From assembly GCA_963739645.1 (NCBI GenBank), contig CAVUBM010000112.1, forward strand, positions 1 to 64,000: a stretch of DNA of 64,000 nucleotides. Reading direction: 5' to 3'. Below, one piece after another: positions 7,366 to 17,599 of this stretch; the stretch's first letter is position 1; each line of letters starts with the position of its first letter. Source of the DNA: JASHPR01 sp963739645 (GTDB taxonomy: Bacteria > Actinomycetota > Actinomycetes > Streptosporangiales > Streptosporangiaceae). A program made the translations under genes and the position numbers. The notes beneath the pieces were generated by a model. The model was not told where the DNA came from. It worked only from the letters and a program-made list of their open reading frames with translations, and did no database searches.

Positions 7366-10170
7366 TTGGTGGGGAGGCTGCTCGAGCGCGAACGTGAGCT
7401 GGCCGCAGTTGAGCTGCTACTGGAGCGCGGCGGCGGGGTGCTGGTGATCGAGGGCCGGGCAGGTGTCGGCAAGTCGTCGCTGGTTGAGGTGGCGTGCCTA
7501 CGGGCAGGTGAGCTTGGCCACGAGGTCGTTCGTGCGCGCGGCTCGGAACTGGAGGCGGGCTTCCCGTTCGGCGTGGCACGGCAGTTGTTCGAGCGGCGCT
7601 TGGCCGGCGCGGACACGGGTGAGCGTGCGGCAGCGCTGGCTGGGCCTGCTGCAGCGGTGCGGCCGCTCCTGTTGGGGGAGCTGGCCGATGCGCCGGCTGG
7701 TGACAGTTCGTTTGCGGTTTTGCATGGCCTGTACTGGCTGGTGGCCAACCTGGCGGCTAGCCGACCGCTGCTGATCGCCGTCGATGATGCGCATTGGGCT
7801 GATGAGCCCTCGCTGCGCTGGCTGGCCTACCTCGCGGCACGGCTCGAGGGGCTGGCCGCGGGGATGCTGGTGACGTTGCGGCGGAGTGATCCAGCATTGA
7901 TCGGGGTGCCGCTGCTGACGCTGCGTGCGGAGGCAACAGCGGTCCTGCGCCCGGCGTTGCTCAGCGAAGGCGCCGTGAGCACCGTCGTGCGCGCGGTGGC
8001 TGACAGCGGAGCGAGTGACGAGCTGTGCGCGGCTTTGCATACGGCAAGTGGAGGTAATCCGCTGTACCTGGCTGAGCTGCTGCGGGCGGCCGAGCCCGGC
8101 GGCAGGCCGCCAGCCGTGCTGGACCCGGGCGAGGTGCTAGTAAGGGGTCTGGAGGGGATCGCGCAGCGGGTGATCACCCGGGTGCGGGGCCTGGGTCCTG
8201 ATGGGCTTGGCCTGGCGCAGGCGATCGCCGTGCTGGGAGATGGCTGTGCGCTGCAGCACGCAGCGACGATCGCGGACGTGGCGATGGGGGCCGCTACGAG
8301 GCTGGCTGAGGGCCTTGTTCGGGTCGAGGTGCTGGCGGCCGATGACCCGCCGCGGTTCATTCATCCGGTTATCCATGATGCGATTGAGGCGTCGCTGGGC
8401 AGCGGCGACCGCGACCTCGCTCATCGCTCCGCAGCGCGCCTGCTGCACGCCGATGGAGCCCCGCCCGGACAGGTCGCCGCGCACCTGGTCGGGGTCCGGC
8501 CGAACGGCGATAGCTGGGTACTGGCGCGGTTGCGGGAGGCCGCGCGGGCGGCGATGGACAGCGGCGCACCGCAGGCCGCCGCTGGGCTGCTGGGCCGGGC
8601 GCTGGCCGAGCCGCCGCCATCACCGCAGCGGGCCGGGGTTCTGCGTGAGGCGGCTCGCGCGGAGGCGAGCGCTGGCCGCGAAACGGCGTGCCTGCTGCTG
8701 GAGGAAGCGCTGCAGCTAGTCGCCGATCCGCGGGAACGCGCTGAGATCGCGCTCGAGGTCGCCGAGGCGTATGCGGCCCTGTTCCGGTGGGTGGACGCAG
8801 TAGATGTCATCGAACGGGCACTCGTGGAACTCGATGAGGCGGATGAGACGCTGGCGGCCCGGCTGGAGGGCGAGCTGGTGGTCTACGGGCTTCACGACGC
8901 GCGCCGAGCGTCGCGGGTCATGCCCGTGCTCACCCGCCTGGCCGCAGGTCAGCTCGAGGCTGCCAGTGAGCCGTTGGCAGTCGCGCAGGCGATGACGATG
9001 TTGCTGACGGGCCGACCGGCGGCCCAGATCGCGGCCCTGCTGGAGGAGACGCTAGGGCGTGCCGGTACCCGGGTTGAGAACTGGGACACGCGGGCGGCAC
9101 TGCTGTGGGTCCTGGTCACGGCTGAGCGCTTCGCCACGGTCGAGGCGTCTCTGAAGCCGATGCTGGCCGAAGTCCACCGCTCCGGCTCGGCGCGTGGCTT
9201 CGTGGCGGCCTACTCCACCTTGGCCCTGCTCAAGCTGCGGCTCGGCGCGCTGCCTGAGGCCGACGCGGCGGCCCGGGTCGCACTGCGTGTGCTGCAGGAA
9301 GGTGATTTCGCGCCGGGGCTGGGGTTCGCGGCCACCGTGCTGGCCGATGTCGCCGTTGAGGCCGGCGAGTTCGGCGAGGCACAGACACTACTTGACTTGC
9401 TTCCGCAGCAGGGCTGGCCTGCGGGCGTGGGCACGGTGCTCATCCCGGCCGCCCGCGGGCGGCTGCGGCTGGCCCAGGGCCGTGCCGCCGATGCGCTGGC
9501 CGACTTTCAGACCTGCGGTGCGCTGTTTGGCGCCGACGTGTGGGGCATCGAAACCCACGAGACGGGCTATGTGCATGCACGCTCGGGCGCGGCGCTCGCG
9601 CTGCTGCGACTCGGCCAGCGCGAACGCGCGTGCCAGCTGGCCGATGCCGAGCTCGCTGACGTGCGCGTGTTCGGCGCGGCGCGCGCGCTAGGGATCGCGC
9701 TGCGGGCCGCCGGGCTGGCGCGAGGAAGGGACGGCCTTGCGCTGCTTGGTGACTCGGTGGCTGCGCTTGAAGGCTCGCCCGCGCTGCTCGAACGCGCCCA
9801 CTCGCTGGCGGAGCTCGGAGCGGCCCTGCGCCGGTCCGGCGAACGCGCAGCGGCCCGGGACCCTCTCACCCTGGCGCTCGAGCTCGCTGTCCGCTGCGGC
9901 GCCCGGCCGTTGGCAGCCCGGGTACGCGACGAGGTCAAGGCAACCGGCGCCCGCCCGCGGCGCCCATGGCGCACCGGGGTGGAAGCGCTGACCCCCAGCG
10001 AGCTCCGCGTTGCCCGGCTGGCCGCCGAGGGCCGATCCAACCGCGAGATCGCCTGTGAGCTGTACGTGAGCCTCAAGGCCATCGAGGGCCACCTCGCGCG
10101 CGCATACGCCAAGCTGGGGATCGAGGGTCGCGGCCAGCTGCCACACGTCCTTGGCAGCAGAAAAGACTAG
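7366..10170 (+). CDS. large LuxR-type ATP-binding transcriptional regulator (LAL family)
   Basis: About 934 residues. The N-terminal AAA/NTPase domain starts almost at residue 1 (VGRLLERERELAAVE) and has Walker A GRAGVGKSS at residues 30-38 and Walker B LLIAVDDAHWADEPS near 135-148. A long helical TPR-like middle follows (~400-840). The C-terminus is a LuxR/GerE helix-turn-helix: LTPSELRVARLAAEGRSNRE then IACELYVSLKAIEGHLARAY. The family (MalT/LAL type) activates target promoters in response to a ligand sensed by the TPR region. Start is TTG 7366 or GTG 7369; neither has a strong ribosome site. The gene diverges from the DGPF-sigma pair and precedes a SnoaL-like gene on the same strand. Confidence 0.9.
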   Translation: MVGRLLERERELAAVELLLERGGGVLVIEGRAGVGKSSLVEVACLRAGELGHEVVRARGSELEAGFPFGVARQLFERRLAGADTGERAAALAGPAAAVRPLLLGELADAPAGDSSFAVLHGLYWLVANLAASRPLLIAVDDAHWADEPSLRWLAYLAARLEGLAAGMLVTLRRSDPALIGVPLLTLRAEATAVLRPALLSEGAVSTVVRAVADSGASDELCAALHTASGGNPLYLAELLRAAEPGGRPPAVLDPGEVLVRGLEGIAQRVITRVRGLGPDGLGLAQAIAVLGDGCALQHAATIADVAMGAATRLAEGLVRVEVLAADDPPRFIHPVIHDAIEASLGSGDRDLAHRSAARLLHADGAPPGQVAAHLVGVRPNGDSWVLARLREAARAAMDSGAPQAAAGLLGRALAEPPPSPQRAGVLREAARAEASAGRETACLLLEEALQLVADPRERAEIALEVAEAYAALFRWVDAVDVIERALVELDEADETLAARLEGELVVYGLHDARRASRVMPVLTRLAAGQLEAASEPLAVAQAMTMLLTGRPAAQIAALLEETLGRAGTRVENWDTRAALLWVLVTAERFATVEASLKPMLAEVHRSGSARGFVAAYSTLALLKLRLGALPEADAAARVALRVLQEGDFAPGLGFAATVLADVAVEAGEFGEAQTLLDLLPQQGWPAGVGTVLIPAARGRLRLAQGRAADALADFQTCGALFGADVWGIETHETGYVHARSGAALALLRLGQRERACQLADAELADVRVFGAARALGIALRAAGLARGRDGLALLGDSVAALEGSPALLERAHSLAELGAALRRSGERAAARDPLTLALELAVRCGARPLAARVRDEVKATGARPRRPWRTGVEALTPSELRVARLAAEGRSNREIACELYVSLKAIEGHLARAYAKLGIEGRGQLPHVLGSRKD

Positions 10171-10247
10171 GGTCGCTGCCCTACAGCAAACCAGCCATCC
10201 CTCGGGCGACGGTAGAGCTGTCAGCTCGCCTACCGAAGGGAATTTCG

Positions 10248-10685
10248 ATGACAACGACCGTACTCGAGGCGTTCGAGAAGGGGACTGAGACGTTCAACGC
10301 CCATGACATCGAGGGGTTCAGCAACGTGCTCGCAGACAATGTCGTCTACCACGCGCCGGGCGGGATGAGCGGCGAAGGAAAGACGGCCTGTGCCCAGTTC
10401 TTCGCCGGCTGGTTCAGTGCCTTCCCCGACGCACACGTCGAGGTCCACGGCCTGCACATCACCGGCGATATCGCCGTCGAGGAGGGCACCTTCACCGGGA
10501 CCCACAACGGCGTCCTGCACAGCCCGGCAGGCGACATCCCGCCCACCGGCCGCTCCGTCGCGGTGGACTACATCCAGGTGCTCCGCGTCCATGACGGCAA
10601 GCACACTTCCTTCAACTTGATGTTTGACCGGCTCCTGATGCTCGAACAACTCGGCCTCCTCCCTGCGTCCACGCCCACGAGCTGA
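10248..10685 (+). CDS. SnoaL-like ester cyclase / nuclear transport factor 2 fold protein
   Basis: 145 residues from ATG 10248 preceded by GAAGGGAA. The chain follows the SnoaL-like pattern: helix FEKGTETFNAHDIEGFSNVL, strand NVVYHAPGG, PDAHVEVHGLHITGDIAVEE, GTFTGTHNG and a closing strand VLRVHDGKHTSFNLMFDR. The pocket is likely to bind a small hydrophobic substrate; members range from polyketide cyclases to dehydratases and non-enzymatic binders, so no reaction can be named. It lies 77 nt after the LuxR-type regulator and may be its target. Confidence 0.8.
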   Translation: MTTTVLEAFEKGTETFNAHDIEGFSNVLADNVVYHAPGGMSGEGKTACAQFFAGWFSAFPDAHVEVHGLHITGDIAVEEGTFTGTHNGVLHSPAGDIPPTGRSVAVDYIQVLRVHDGKHTSFNLMFDRLLMLEQLGLLPASTPTS

Positions 10686-10926
10686 TTCACGGGCGTGACC
10701 GGGCGCTCGGCCACTGTGGACGGCGTGTGGTTGTCGGCTGCGAAAAGGACCACTGCCCGGGCCGATCCTGCCCTGATCGCGCGCCTCCTGCTCCCTGCCC
10801 CAAGACCCCGTTAGAGCTGTCACCGCCTGCATCGCGATTTCCCGAGTGATTTGGTTAGATTTCTGCGGGCCCTGGCAATGAGTGGCGTGAGGGGAAGATG
10901 ACATCTCTGGGAGAGGAGCCGACATC

Positions 10927-11581
10927 GTGGACATGAAGTTCGAGGTCGCAGTGCTGCCGGTCGCCGACGTCGATCGCGCGAAAGCCTTCTACCAGGGCCT
11001 GGGGTGGCGCCTGGATGCCGACTTTCCCTTCGACAACGGCTTCCGGGTCGTCCAGTTCACGCCGCCCGGCTCGGGCTGCTCGATCCAGTTCGGGGCGAAC
11101 ATGACCTCGGCTCCGCCCGGGTCGGCCCAGGGCCTGTACCTGATCGTCTCCGATCTCGAGGCGGCGCGTAGCGACCTCACCGCCCACGGTGCCGAGGTCA
11201 GCGAGGTGTTCCACGCCGGGACGCCGGGCGCTCAGTTCCAGCCCGATGGCGCGGACGGTCGGGTGAGCGGCCCGGATCCCGAGGACGGCAGCTACCGTTC
11301 CTTCGCCACGTTCAGTGACCCGGACGGCAACAGCTGGCTGTTGCAGGAGATCACGGAGCGGCTCCCGGGGCGGGTGTGGCAGACGGGCATCGCGGCTCTG
11401 GCCGAGCTGCTGCATGAGACGGCCGAACATCACGGCGCGTTTGAGGCAGTGGCCCCACCGCATGACTGGTGGGACTGGTACGCGGCGTACATGGACGCTC
11501 GCGCAGCGCGGCAGCACCCCGGAGGCGGCTTCCGCGGCCGCCGGGCGCTACATGGCGGAGGTCAAGCACGTCGCCGTCTGA
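10927..11581 (+). CDS. glyoxalase/VOC superfamily protein, one frame break near 11505
   Basis: GTG 10927 follows GAGAGGAG. The first ~190 residues form paired VOC modules: KFEVAVLPVADVDRAKAFYQ, FRVVQFTPPGSGCSIQFG, GLYLIVSDLEAARSDL, then FATFSDPDGNSWLLQEI. After DWWDWYAAYMDAR the expected RGSTPEAASAAAGRYMAEVK is found in the adjacent frame and ends at a stop at 11581; staying in the first frame gives a non-homologous arginine-rich tail to 11682. VOC proteins use a metal or bind small molecules (lyases, dioxygenases, resistance proteins). Substrate unknown. Confidence 0.8.
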
Positions 11582-11684
11582 CTGACGCATTATCCGCTCC
11601 CGCGCGTGGCGATGCCCGCCACCGAACTCGGCGAGGGCGGGCCGGCCGCGGCCGTGATGTCACCAGCACCCGACGGAGGTAACG

Positions 11685-13089
11685 ATGAGCTCGAGTGGTG
11701 ACTATGACGTGATCGTTCTCGGCGGCGGGGCGCCCGGCGAGCACTGCGCCGCGGCGCTGGCCGCGCGCGGGCTGCGCGTCGCCGTCGTCGAGCGGGAGCT
11801 GGTCGGCGGCGAGTGCTCCTACTGGGCGTGTATTCCGTCGAAGTCGCTGCTGCGCCCGGGCGAGGCGGTGCAGGGCGCGCGCGAGGCCGGCGCGAGCGCC
11901 GAGGTCGACGTTCAGGCCGCGCTGGCCTGGCGGGACTTCATGGTGTCGGACTATTCCGACGCCGGCCAGGAGCACTGGCTGGCGGACCGGGGCATCGACC
12001 TGCTGCGCGGCACGGGCCGGCTGGCCGGCACCGGCGTGGTCGAAGTCGACGGCGTCCGCCACACCGCGGAGCACGTCGTGGTGGCGACCGGCTCGGATCC
12101 GATCGTGCCTCCGATCCCGGGCCTGCGCGAGCTCGAGGGCGTCTGGGGCACCCGCGAGGCGACGAGCATGAAGGCTGTCCCGCGCCGCCTGCTCGTGCTG
12201 GGTGGCGGGTCCGCCGGCGTCGAGCTCGCGCAGGTCGTGCGGCGTCTCGGCGGCGAGGCGGTGATCGTCGAAGGCGCCGACCGCCTGCTTCCCCGCGAGC
12301 CTGCGCCGCTGGGCGAGGCGCTCGGCGAGGCCCTGCGCCGGGACGGAATCGAGCTGATGCTCGGGATGCACGCCACCGCCGCGCGGCGGGAGGGTGACGA
12401 GTATGTGCTGCAGTTCGATGGCGGTACCGGAGCTGCGGGGCGACCGGCTGCTGGTGGCCACCGGCCGGCGCCCGCGCGTCGAGGGGATCGGCCTCGAGAC
12501 GGTCGGCGTCGAGGCCGGCCCCCACGGGATCCCGGTCGACGAGCACCTGCGCGCGGGCGAGCGCCTCTGGGCGATCGGCGACGTCAACGGCATCTGGCCG
12601 CTGACCCACGTCGGCGAGTACGAGGGCGACGTGGTCGCGGCGAACATCGCCGGCGATGCGCGTCCGGCGAACTACGAAGCCGTTCCGCGAGTCACCTACA
12701 CCGATCCGCAGGCCGCGGCGGTGGGCGCGGTCGAAGCGGCAGTACAGCGCCACCGCGCCCGTGTCGGAGGTGCCGAAGACCGCCACCTACACGCACGCCT
12801 ACGCCGAATCCAACGGGTTCCTGACGCTGCTCAGCGACGGCGAGCGGCTGACCGGCGCCTACGCGCTCGGACCCGAGGCCGGCGAGTGGCTGCAGCAGGC
12901 GACGCTGGCCATCCGCGCGCACGTCCCGCTCGAGGTGCTGAGCGACACGATCCAGCCCTTCCCCAGCTTCTCGGGGATCTACGACGCGGCGGTGATGGCG
13001 CTCCGCATGGAGATCGCGGACATGCCGCGGCCGGCCAGGCCGATGGACGCGCAGATGGCGAGCCTGTCCGCGGTGAGGAGGAATCATGA
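11685..13089 (+). CDS. FAD-dependent pyridine nucleotide-disulfide oxidoreductase, two frame breaks
   Basis: Starts at ATG 11685 after GGAGGTAACG. FAD-binding DYDVIVLGGGAPGEHCAAAL is followed by the redox-active disulfide GGECSYWACIPSK, the NAD(P)-binding RRLLVLGGGSAGVELAQVV and the second FAD motif LWAIGDVNGIWPLTH. The reading frame changes near 12425 (before ELRGDRLLVATGRRP) and near 12740 (before YSATAPVSEVPKTATYTHAY), after which the dimerisation domain continues (ALGPEAGEWLQQ). The set of domains matches dihydrolipoamide dehydrogenase/mercuric-reductase-type enzymes that pass electrons from NAD(P)H to a disulfide or metal. The likely end overlaps the following SDR start at 13086. Confidence 0.8.
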
Positions 13090-13846
13090 CCAGCGCAACC
13101 ACTCCGGCTCCCGCCCAGCGCGAACCGGAACTGGCCGGGCAGACCGTCGTCGTGATCGGCGGCAGCGCCGGCATCGGGCTCGAGACCGCCCGGCGCGCCC
13201 GGGCCGAGGGTGCCGAGGTCATCCTCACCGGCCGCAATCCCGACCGGCTCGAGCAAGCGGCGCGGGACGTCGGCGCGCAGCGCACCGCGGCCTTCGACGC
13301 CAACGACGCGGCTGCGCTGGCAGCGGTTCTTCCAGGACCTGCCGGCACCGATCGACCATGTGCTGGTCACGGCCGGCGGCCCGACCTACGGGCCGCTGCT
13401 CGAGATGGACTCAGCCCAGGTGCGCGAGGCGCTCAGCGATCACGTGGTGCTGGGGCTCGAGGTCGCGCGCAACGCCGCCGGCAAGATGAGGCCCGGCGGC
13501 ACGCTGCTGCTCATGGGCGGCACCGGCGGCCGGCGCATCGGCCACGGCCTCGGGATCGCCTCCGCCGCCACCGCCGCGCTGCCCCCGTTCGCGGCGGCCC
13601 TCGCGCTCGAGCTCGCGCCGGTTCGCGTCAACCTCATCGCCGCCGGCTTCGTCGACACCCCGCTGTCGGCGTCGCTGCTCGGCGACCAGACTCGAGGAGC
13701 GCCGGAACGAGCTGCGGGCGACGCTCCCGATCGGCCGCGTCGTCGGCCCCGCCGACGTCGCCGCGCTCGCCGTCCACATCATGACCAACACGGCGCTCAC
13801 CGGCGCGACCTACGACATCGACGGCGGCCAGCAGTTCGTCTCCTGA
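13086..13846 (+). CDS. short-chain dehydrogenase/reductase, two frame breaks
   Basis: ATG 13086 overlaps the end of the disulfide reductase (ATGA). The cofactor motif VVVIGGSAGIGLETARRA is followed by DHVLVTAGGPTYGP, the 'LLLMGGTGG' strand and the C-terminal motif ALTGATYDIDGGQQFVS. Frame changes occur near 13320 and near 13690 and the reconstructed stop is 13846. The usual catalytic YxxxK is not obvious: the region after MGGTGG reads RRIGHGLGIASAATAALPPF, so this belongs to the SDR subset lacking a classical Tyr/Lys pair, or another indel hides it. Substrate unknown. Confidence 0.75.
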
Positions 13847-13873
13847 AGGAGGGCGGCCCGGGAAGGGGGCACC

Positions 13874-15812
13874 ATGGACAGCCTGCCGATCGGCGACTAT
13901 GCGCTGCTGTCGGACTGCCGCTCCGCCGCGCTGGTCAGCCGGGACGGCTCGGTGGACTGGCTGTGCTTCCCGCGCTTCGACGGGCCGTCTGTGTTCTGCC
14001 GTCTCCTTGACCCTGCCGGTGGGCGTTTCGCGATCCGGCCGTCCGGCGAGTTTCAGGCCAGCCGCCGGTACGTGGACCAGACGATGGTGCTGGAGACCAC
14101 CTTCACCACTGACGGGCGGCACCGCCGTGCTCACCGATGCCCTCGCGGTCGGCCGCAACGAGCGCGGCCACGGTCTAGGCGTACGCTCCCCGGGCGTACT
14201 GCTGCGCCGGCTGGCCTGCACAGGAGGCGAGATCGAAGCGGAGGTCAGCTACGCGCCGCGGCCGGAGTACGGGCTGGTCCATCCCGATCCTGATCCCGGT
14301 TCCCGGGGGGCTCGACGCCCGGGGCGGCGCCGACCGGCTGCTCTTGTCCACCGCGGTCAGCTTCGACGTGGACGGTGCCACCGCGACCGGCCGGATCCGG
14401 CTGGCCGCCGGGCAGGCCGCCGTCTTCGCGCTCGGCCACGGCGCAAGAGGACCGCCCCGCCGCTGGCCCCGTGGACTCCGGAGGAGATCACCGCCCGGCT
14501 GGACGACACGGTGGAGGGCTGGCGGTCTTGGTCGGCCATCCACCAGACCTACGAGGGCCCGTGGCGGGAGCTTGTCCTTCACTCCGGGCGGGTGCTCCAG
14601 GCGCTGACGTTCGCGTCGACCGGCGCCATCGTGGCCGCCCCCACCACCTCCCTGCCAGAGACCGTCGGCGGCGGACGGAACTGGGACTACCGCTACACCT
14701 GGGTGCGCGATGCCAGCCTGACCATGGACGCACTGTGGGTGGCGGCCTGCCCGGACGAGGCTGGCAAGTTCTTCACCTTCCTTGCCGATGCTGCCGCCTC
14801 CCAGCTGCAGAGCGCGATGGACCTGCAGATCATGTTCGGTGTGGGCGGCGAGCGTGACTTGTCCGAGCGGGAACTGCCGCACCTGGCCGGATGGCGGGAC
14901 AGCCGCCCGGTCCGGGTTGGCAACGGCGCGTGGCTCCAGCGGCAGCTCGACGTCTACGGTGAGCTGCTGCTCGCCGCGCAGCGGCTGGTCGATCAGCTCG
15001 GCGAACTCAACCCGGTCACCCGGCGGTTTCTGGCCACGGCCGCGGACACCGCCGCCGCCCGCTGGCGGGAAAAGGACCAGGGGATCTGGGAGATCCGCGG
15101 AGAGCCCCGCGACTTCCTGTACTCCAAGCTGATGTGCTGGGTGGCGCTGGACCGGGCGATCGCGCTGGCCCGCCACCTCGGCGCCGAAGACAGGGTGACC
15201 GACTGGGCGGCCGGCCGGGACGAGATCCGGGCGGCCATTCTGGAGCGCGGCTGGAACGAGCGGGTCGGCGCCTTCACGCAGGCGTTTGGCAGCGAGGACC
15301 TCGACGCGTCGAACCTGATGCTGGTCATCACCGGCTTCCTGGCCGGGGATGACCCGCGGATGAAGGCGACCATCGACGCCACCGCGAAGCGGCTGACCGA
15401 CAAACGCGGGCTGGTGTACCGGTACCTGGGCCACGACGGCCTGTCCGGTGAGGAGGGCACCTTCCTGCTGTGCACGTTCTGGCTGGCGCAGGCGCAGGCG
15501 CTGGCGGGCGACGCCGAGGCGGCCACCGCGACCTTCGAGCGTGCCCTGGCCGCTATCAACGATGTCGGCCTGCTGGCCGAGGAGGTCGACCCTCGCAGCG
15601 GTGAGATGATCGGCAACTTCCCGCAGGCTTTCAGCCACATCGGGCTGGTCAACGCGGCGTGGGCCATCACCCAGGCCCGGCAGGACGGCCGGCCGCACCC
15701 AGGCGCCCGCGACTGGCCCTGGGGGCGCGCAGAACGGGAGCTTACCGGTGGGTCGCGGTCGGGGGCGGCCCGGGCGCGGCGTCGGCGGCGCTCCTCGCCT
15801 CCTCGCCGATGA
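13874..15812 (+). CDS. glycoside hydrolase family 15 (glucoamylase/trehalase-like), three frame breaks
   Basis: Starts at ATG 13874 after GGGAAGGGGGC. The opening IGDYALLSDCRSAALVSRDG, then SVDWLCFPRFDGPSVF, is diagnostic of the GH15 N-terminal domain. The catalytic (alpha/alpha)6 barrel is intact from about 14440 on, with NWDYRYTWVRDASLTMDALW, the EKDQGIWEIRGEP acid region and the late EEVDPRSGEMIGNFPQAFSH. Frame changes lie near 14115, 14300 and 14440, all in the N-terminal domain. Family members cleave alpha-glucosides or trehalose; no signal peptide is seen, so it is probably cytoplasmic. The tail overlaps the convergent flavoprotein gene; the true stop may lie earlier than 15812. Confidence 0.85.
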
Positions 15813-16715
15813 GGTCGAGATTGATCGCGGCCCCGGCGGCTGAGGCCGCCGGCCGCGGCCGTCATGACCTGCGCCTGGACGTCGGCGGTGTTGCCGGCGA
15901 CCCATACCCCGGGCACGGCGGTCGCGCCGGTCGCATCCGTCTCGATCCGGGTTCCCAGCACGTGCTCGCCGAGCCGCACCTCGGTCGGCTTCAGGCCGAG
16001 CGGGACGAGCAGTTCGGCGCGGGCCGTCATGCGCGGCGCGACAACGACAGCGTCGAGTGTCACGCAACGGCCGTCGGCCAGCCGGACACCGGTCAGGCCG
16101 CTGGCGTCCGCTTCGATCTGCTCGACCTTGCCCTCAGTGACGGTGATTCCGCGGGCGTCAAGCTGCGCGCGCTGCTCGCCGGCCTGGCCAGGGACCGGTG
16201 TGCTGCAGCAGTGTCACGTGCGGGCTGAGCTGCCGGAACAGCAGTGCCTGGTAGATGGCTGTGGGCCCGGTCGCGAGGATGCCGATGCGCTTGTCCCTGA
16301 CTTCCCAGCCGTGGCAGTAGGGGCAGTGCAGGACATCGATGCCCCACCGGGTGGCCAGGCCGGGCACGTCGGGAAGCTCGTCGCGCAGCCCGGTGGCCAC
16401 CAGCAGCCGCCGGGCGGTCACGGTACGGCTGCCGATCTGGACCTCGAATCGCTCACCGTCCCGGCGCAGGGCGGTGACCCGCCCGGTCTCCACCCGGCCG
16501 CCGTAGCGGGTCACCTCGCTGCGGCCGGCCGCGTAGATCTCCGCTGGCGGGGTCCCGTCGCGGGTGAGGAAGTTGTGCACATGGCGGGCCGGGGCATTGC
16601 GTGGGTCGCCGGCGTCGACTACCAGGACCGATCGGCGCGACCTGGCCAGCGCGACCGCGCCGCTCAGCCCCGCCGCGCCGCCGCCGACCACCACGACGTC
16701 ATAGCTCTCTTCCAC
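15742..16715 (-). CDS. NAD(P)/FAD-dependent oxidoreductase, thioredoxin-reductase-like, two frame breaks
   Basis: The likely start is GTG 16715 (VEESYDVVVVGGGAAG). It carries FAD-binding GGGAAGLSGAVALARS, the pair HCPYCHGWE, a second nucleotide-binding stretch, and the closing motif VPGVWVAGNTADVQAQVMTA. Frame changes occur near 16195 and near 15845; the reconstructed end is AAINLDLIGEEARSAAD... with TAA at 15742-15744. CPYCHG-containing members are common in actinobacteria next to XRE-cupin regulators, as here, where the regulator is divergent. Its electron acceptor is not known. Confidence 0.8.
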
Positions 16716-16744
16716 GGCCTCACCATGGGCCGCTGGGTGACAAT

Positions 16745-16775
16745 TTGACAAATCTGTTTGCTGAAGCAGCAATAG
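16745..16775 (+). promoter_or_regulatory. candidate promoter/operator in the flavoprotein-regulator divergon
   Basis: TTGACA (16745-16750) is followed by CAATAG (16770-16775) just 4 nt before the ATG at 16780, which would make the transcript essentially leaderless. The spacer of 19 nt is long. A small dyad CAAA-TCTG-TTTG (16749-16760) overlaps the -35 box and could be the autoregulatory site. Confidence 0.35.
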
Positions 16776-16779
16776 ATGG

Positions 16780-17418
16780 ATGGCTCATGATCCGGTGCTC
16801 GACGCGGTCGGCCCGCGCCTGCGAGCCCTGCGGCGGCGGCGCGGTGCCACGCTCGCGGAGATCTCCGAGTTGACCGGGATCTCGGTGAGCACGCTGTCCC
16901 GGCTGGAGTCGGGCGGCCGCAAGCCGACCCTGGAGCTGCTGCTGGCCCTGGCCCGTACGTATCAGGTGCCGCTGGACGAACTCGCCGGGGCGCCCACGCC
17001 GGACCCGCGGATCCAGGCCCGCCCGGTGTACCGCAACGGCCGTACTCTCATCCCGCTGACGCGCCAACCTGGCGGTATACGCGCTTACAAGATCATCGTC
17101 CCTAGATGGGAGCCTGTAGGCGACCAGAAAAGCCACGAGGGCTACGAGTGGATGTACGTGCTCTCCGGCCGATTGCGGCTCCGGCTCGGTGAGCACGACG
17201 TCATCATGAAACCCGGCGAAGCCGCCGAATTCGACACCCGCACCCCCCACTGGTTCGGCAGCCCTGGGTCTGAACCCGCTGAGTTGCTGATCCTGTTCGG
17301 GCCTCAAGGCGAGCGCATGCACGTCCGGGCCGCCCCCGCGACCAGCGCTGACGACGGCCACCCGGCCCGGCGCCCAGGCCCGACACCACTGCCGCATTCG
17401 CACTCGCCAAACCCGTGA
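16780..17418 (+). CDS. XRE-family regulator with C-terminal cupin domain
   Basis: 212 residues. The N-terminal helix-turn-helix is clear (LRALRRRRGATLAEISELTG, then ISVSTLSRLESGGRKPTLEL). Residues ~95-180 form a cupin barrel: KSHEGYEWMYVLSGRLRLRL with the metal/ligand E and H positions, then GEAAEFDTRTPHWFG. In this family the cupin senses a small metabolite and the HTH represses a neighbouring gene. The divergent flavoprotein at 15742-16715 is the obvious target. The tail is proline-rich and disordered. Confidence 0.9.
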   Translation: MAHDPVLDAVGPRLRALRRRRGATLAEISELTGISVSTLSRLESGGRKPTLELLLALARTYQVPLDELAGAPTPDPRIQARPVYRNGRTLIPLTRQPGGIRAYKIIVPRWEPVGDQKSHEGYEWMYVLSGRLRLRLGEHDVIMKPGEAAEFDTRTPHWFGSPGSEPAELLILFGPQGERMHVRAAPATSADDGHPARRPGPTPLPHSHSPNP

Positions 17419-17599
17419 TGACCTGCGGCGCCGCAATGGCGGTGGGCTCAGCCTGGGGGGACCGGGACGCCGGGCGAACCGCCTTTCTCGCGATGAATAA
17501 CTGAAGATAAATACTTGAAAAGGTTGCGCATGCGGGTTTAGAGCTGCTTACTGTGGGAAGTCCGGTTTCGCCGCCTCTCCCGACCGAGCGGGAGCTCTT

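Noticed and set aside
14175..16067. 630-codon minus-strand frame over the GH15 gene
   Set aside because: GH15 motifs are on the plus strand; only the right-hand end of this frame carries a short out-of-register piece of the flavoprotein.
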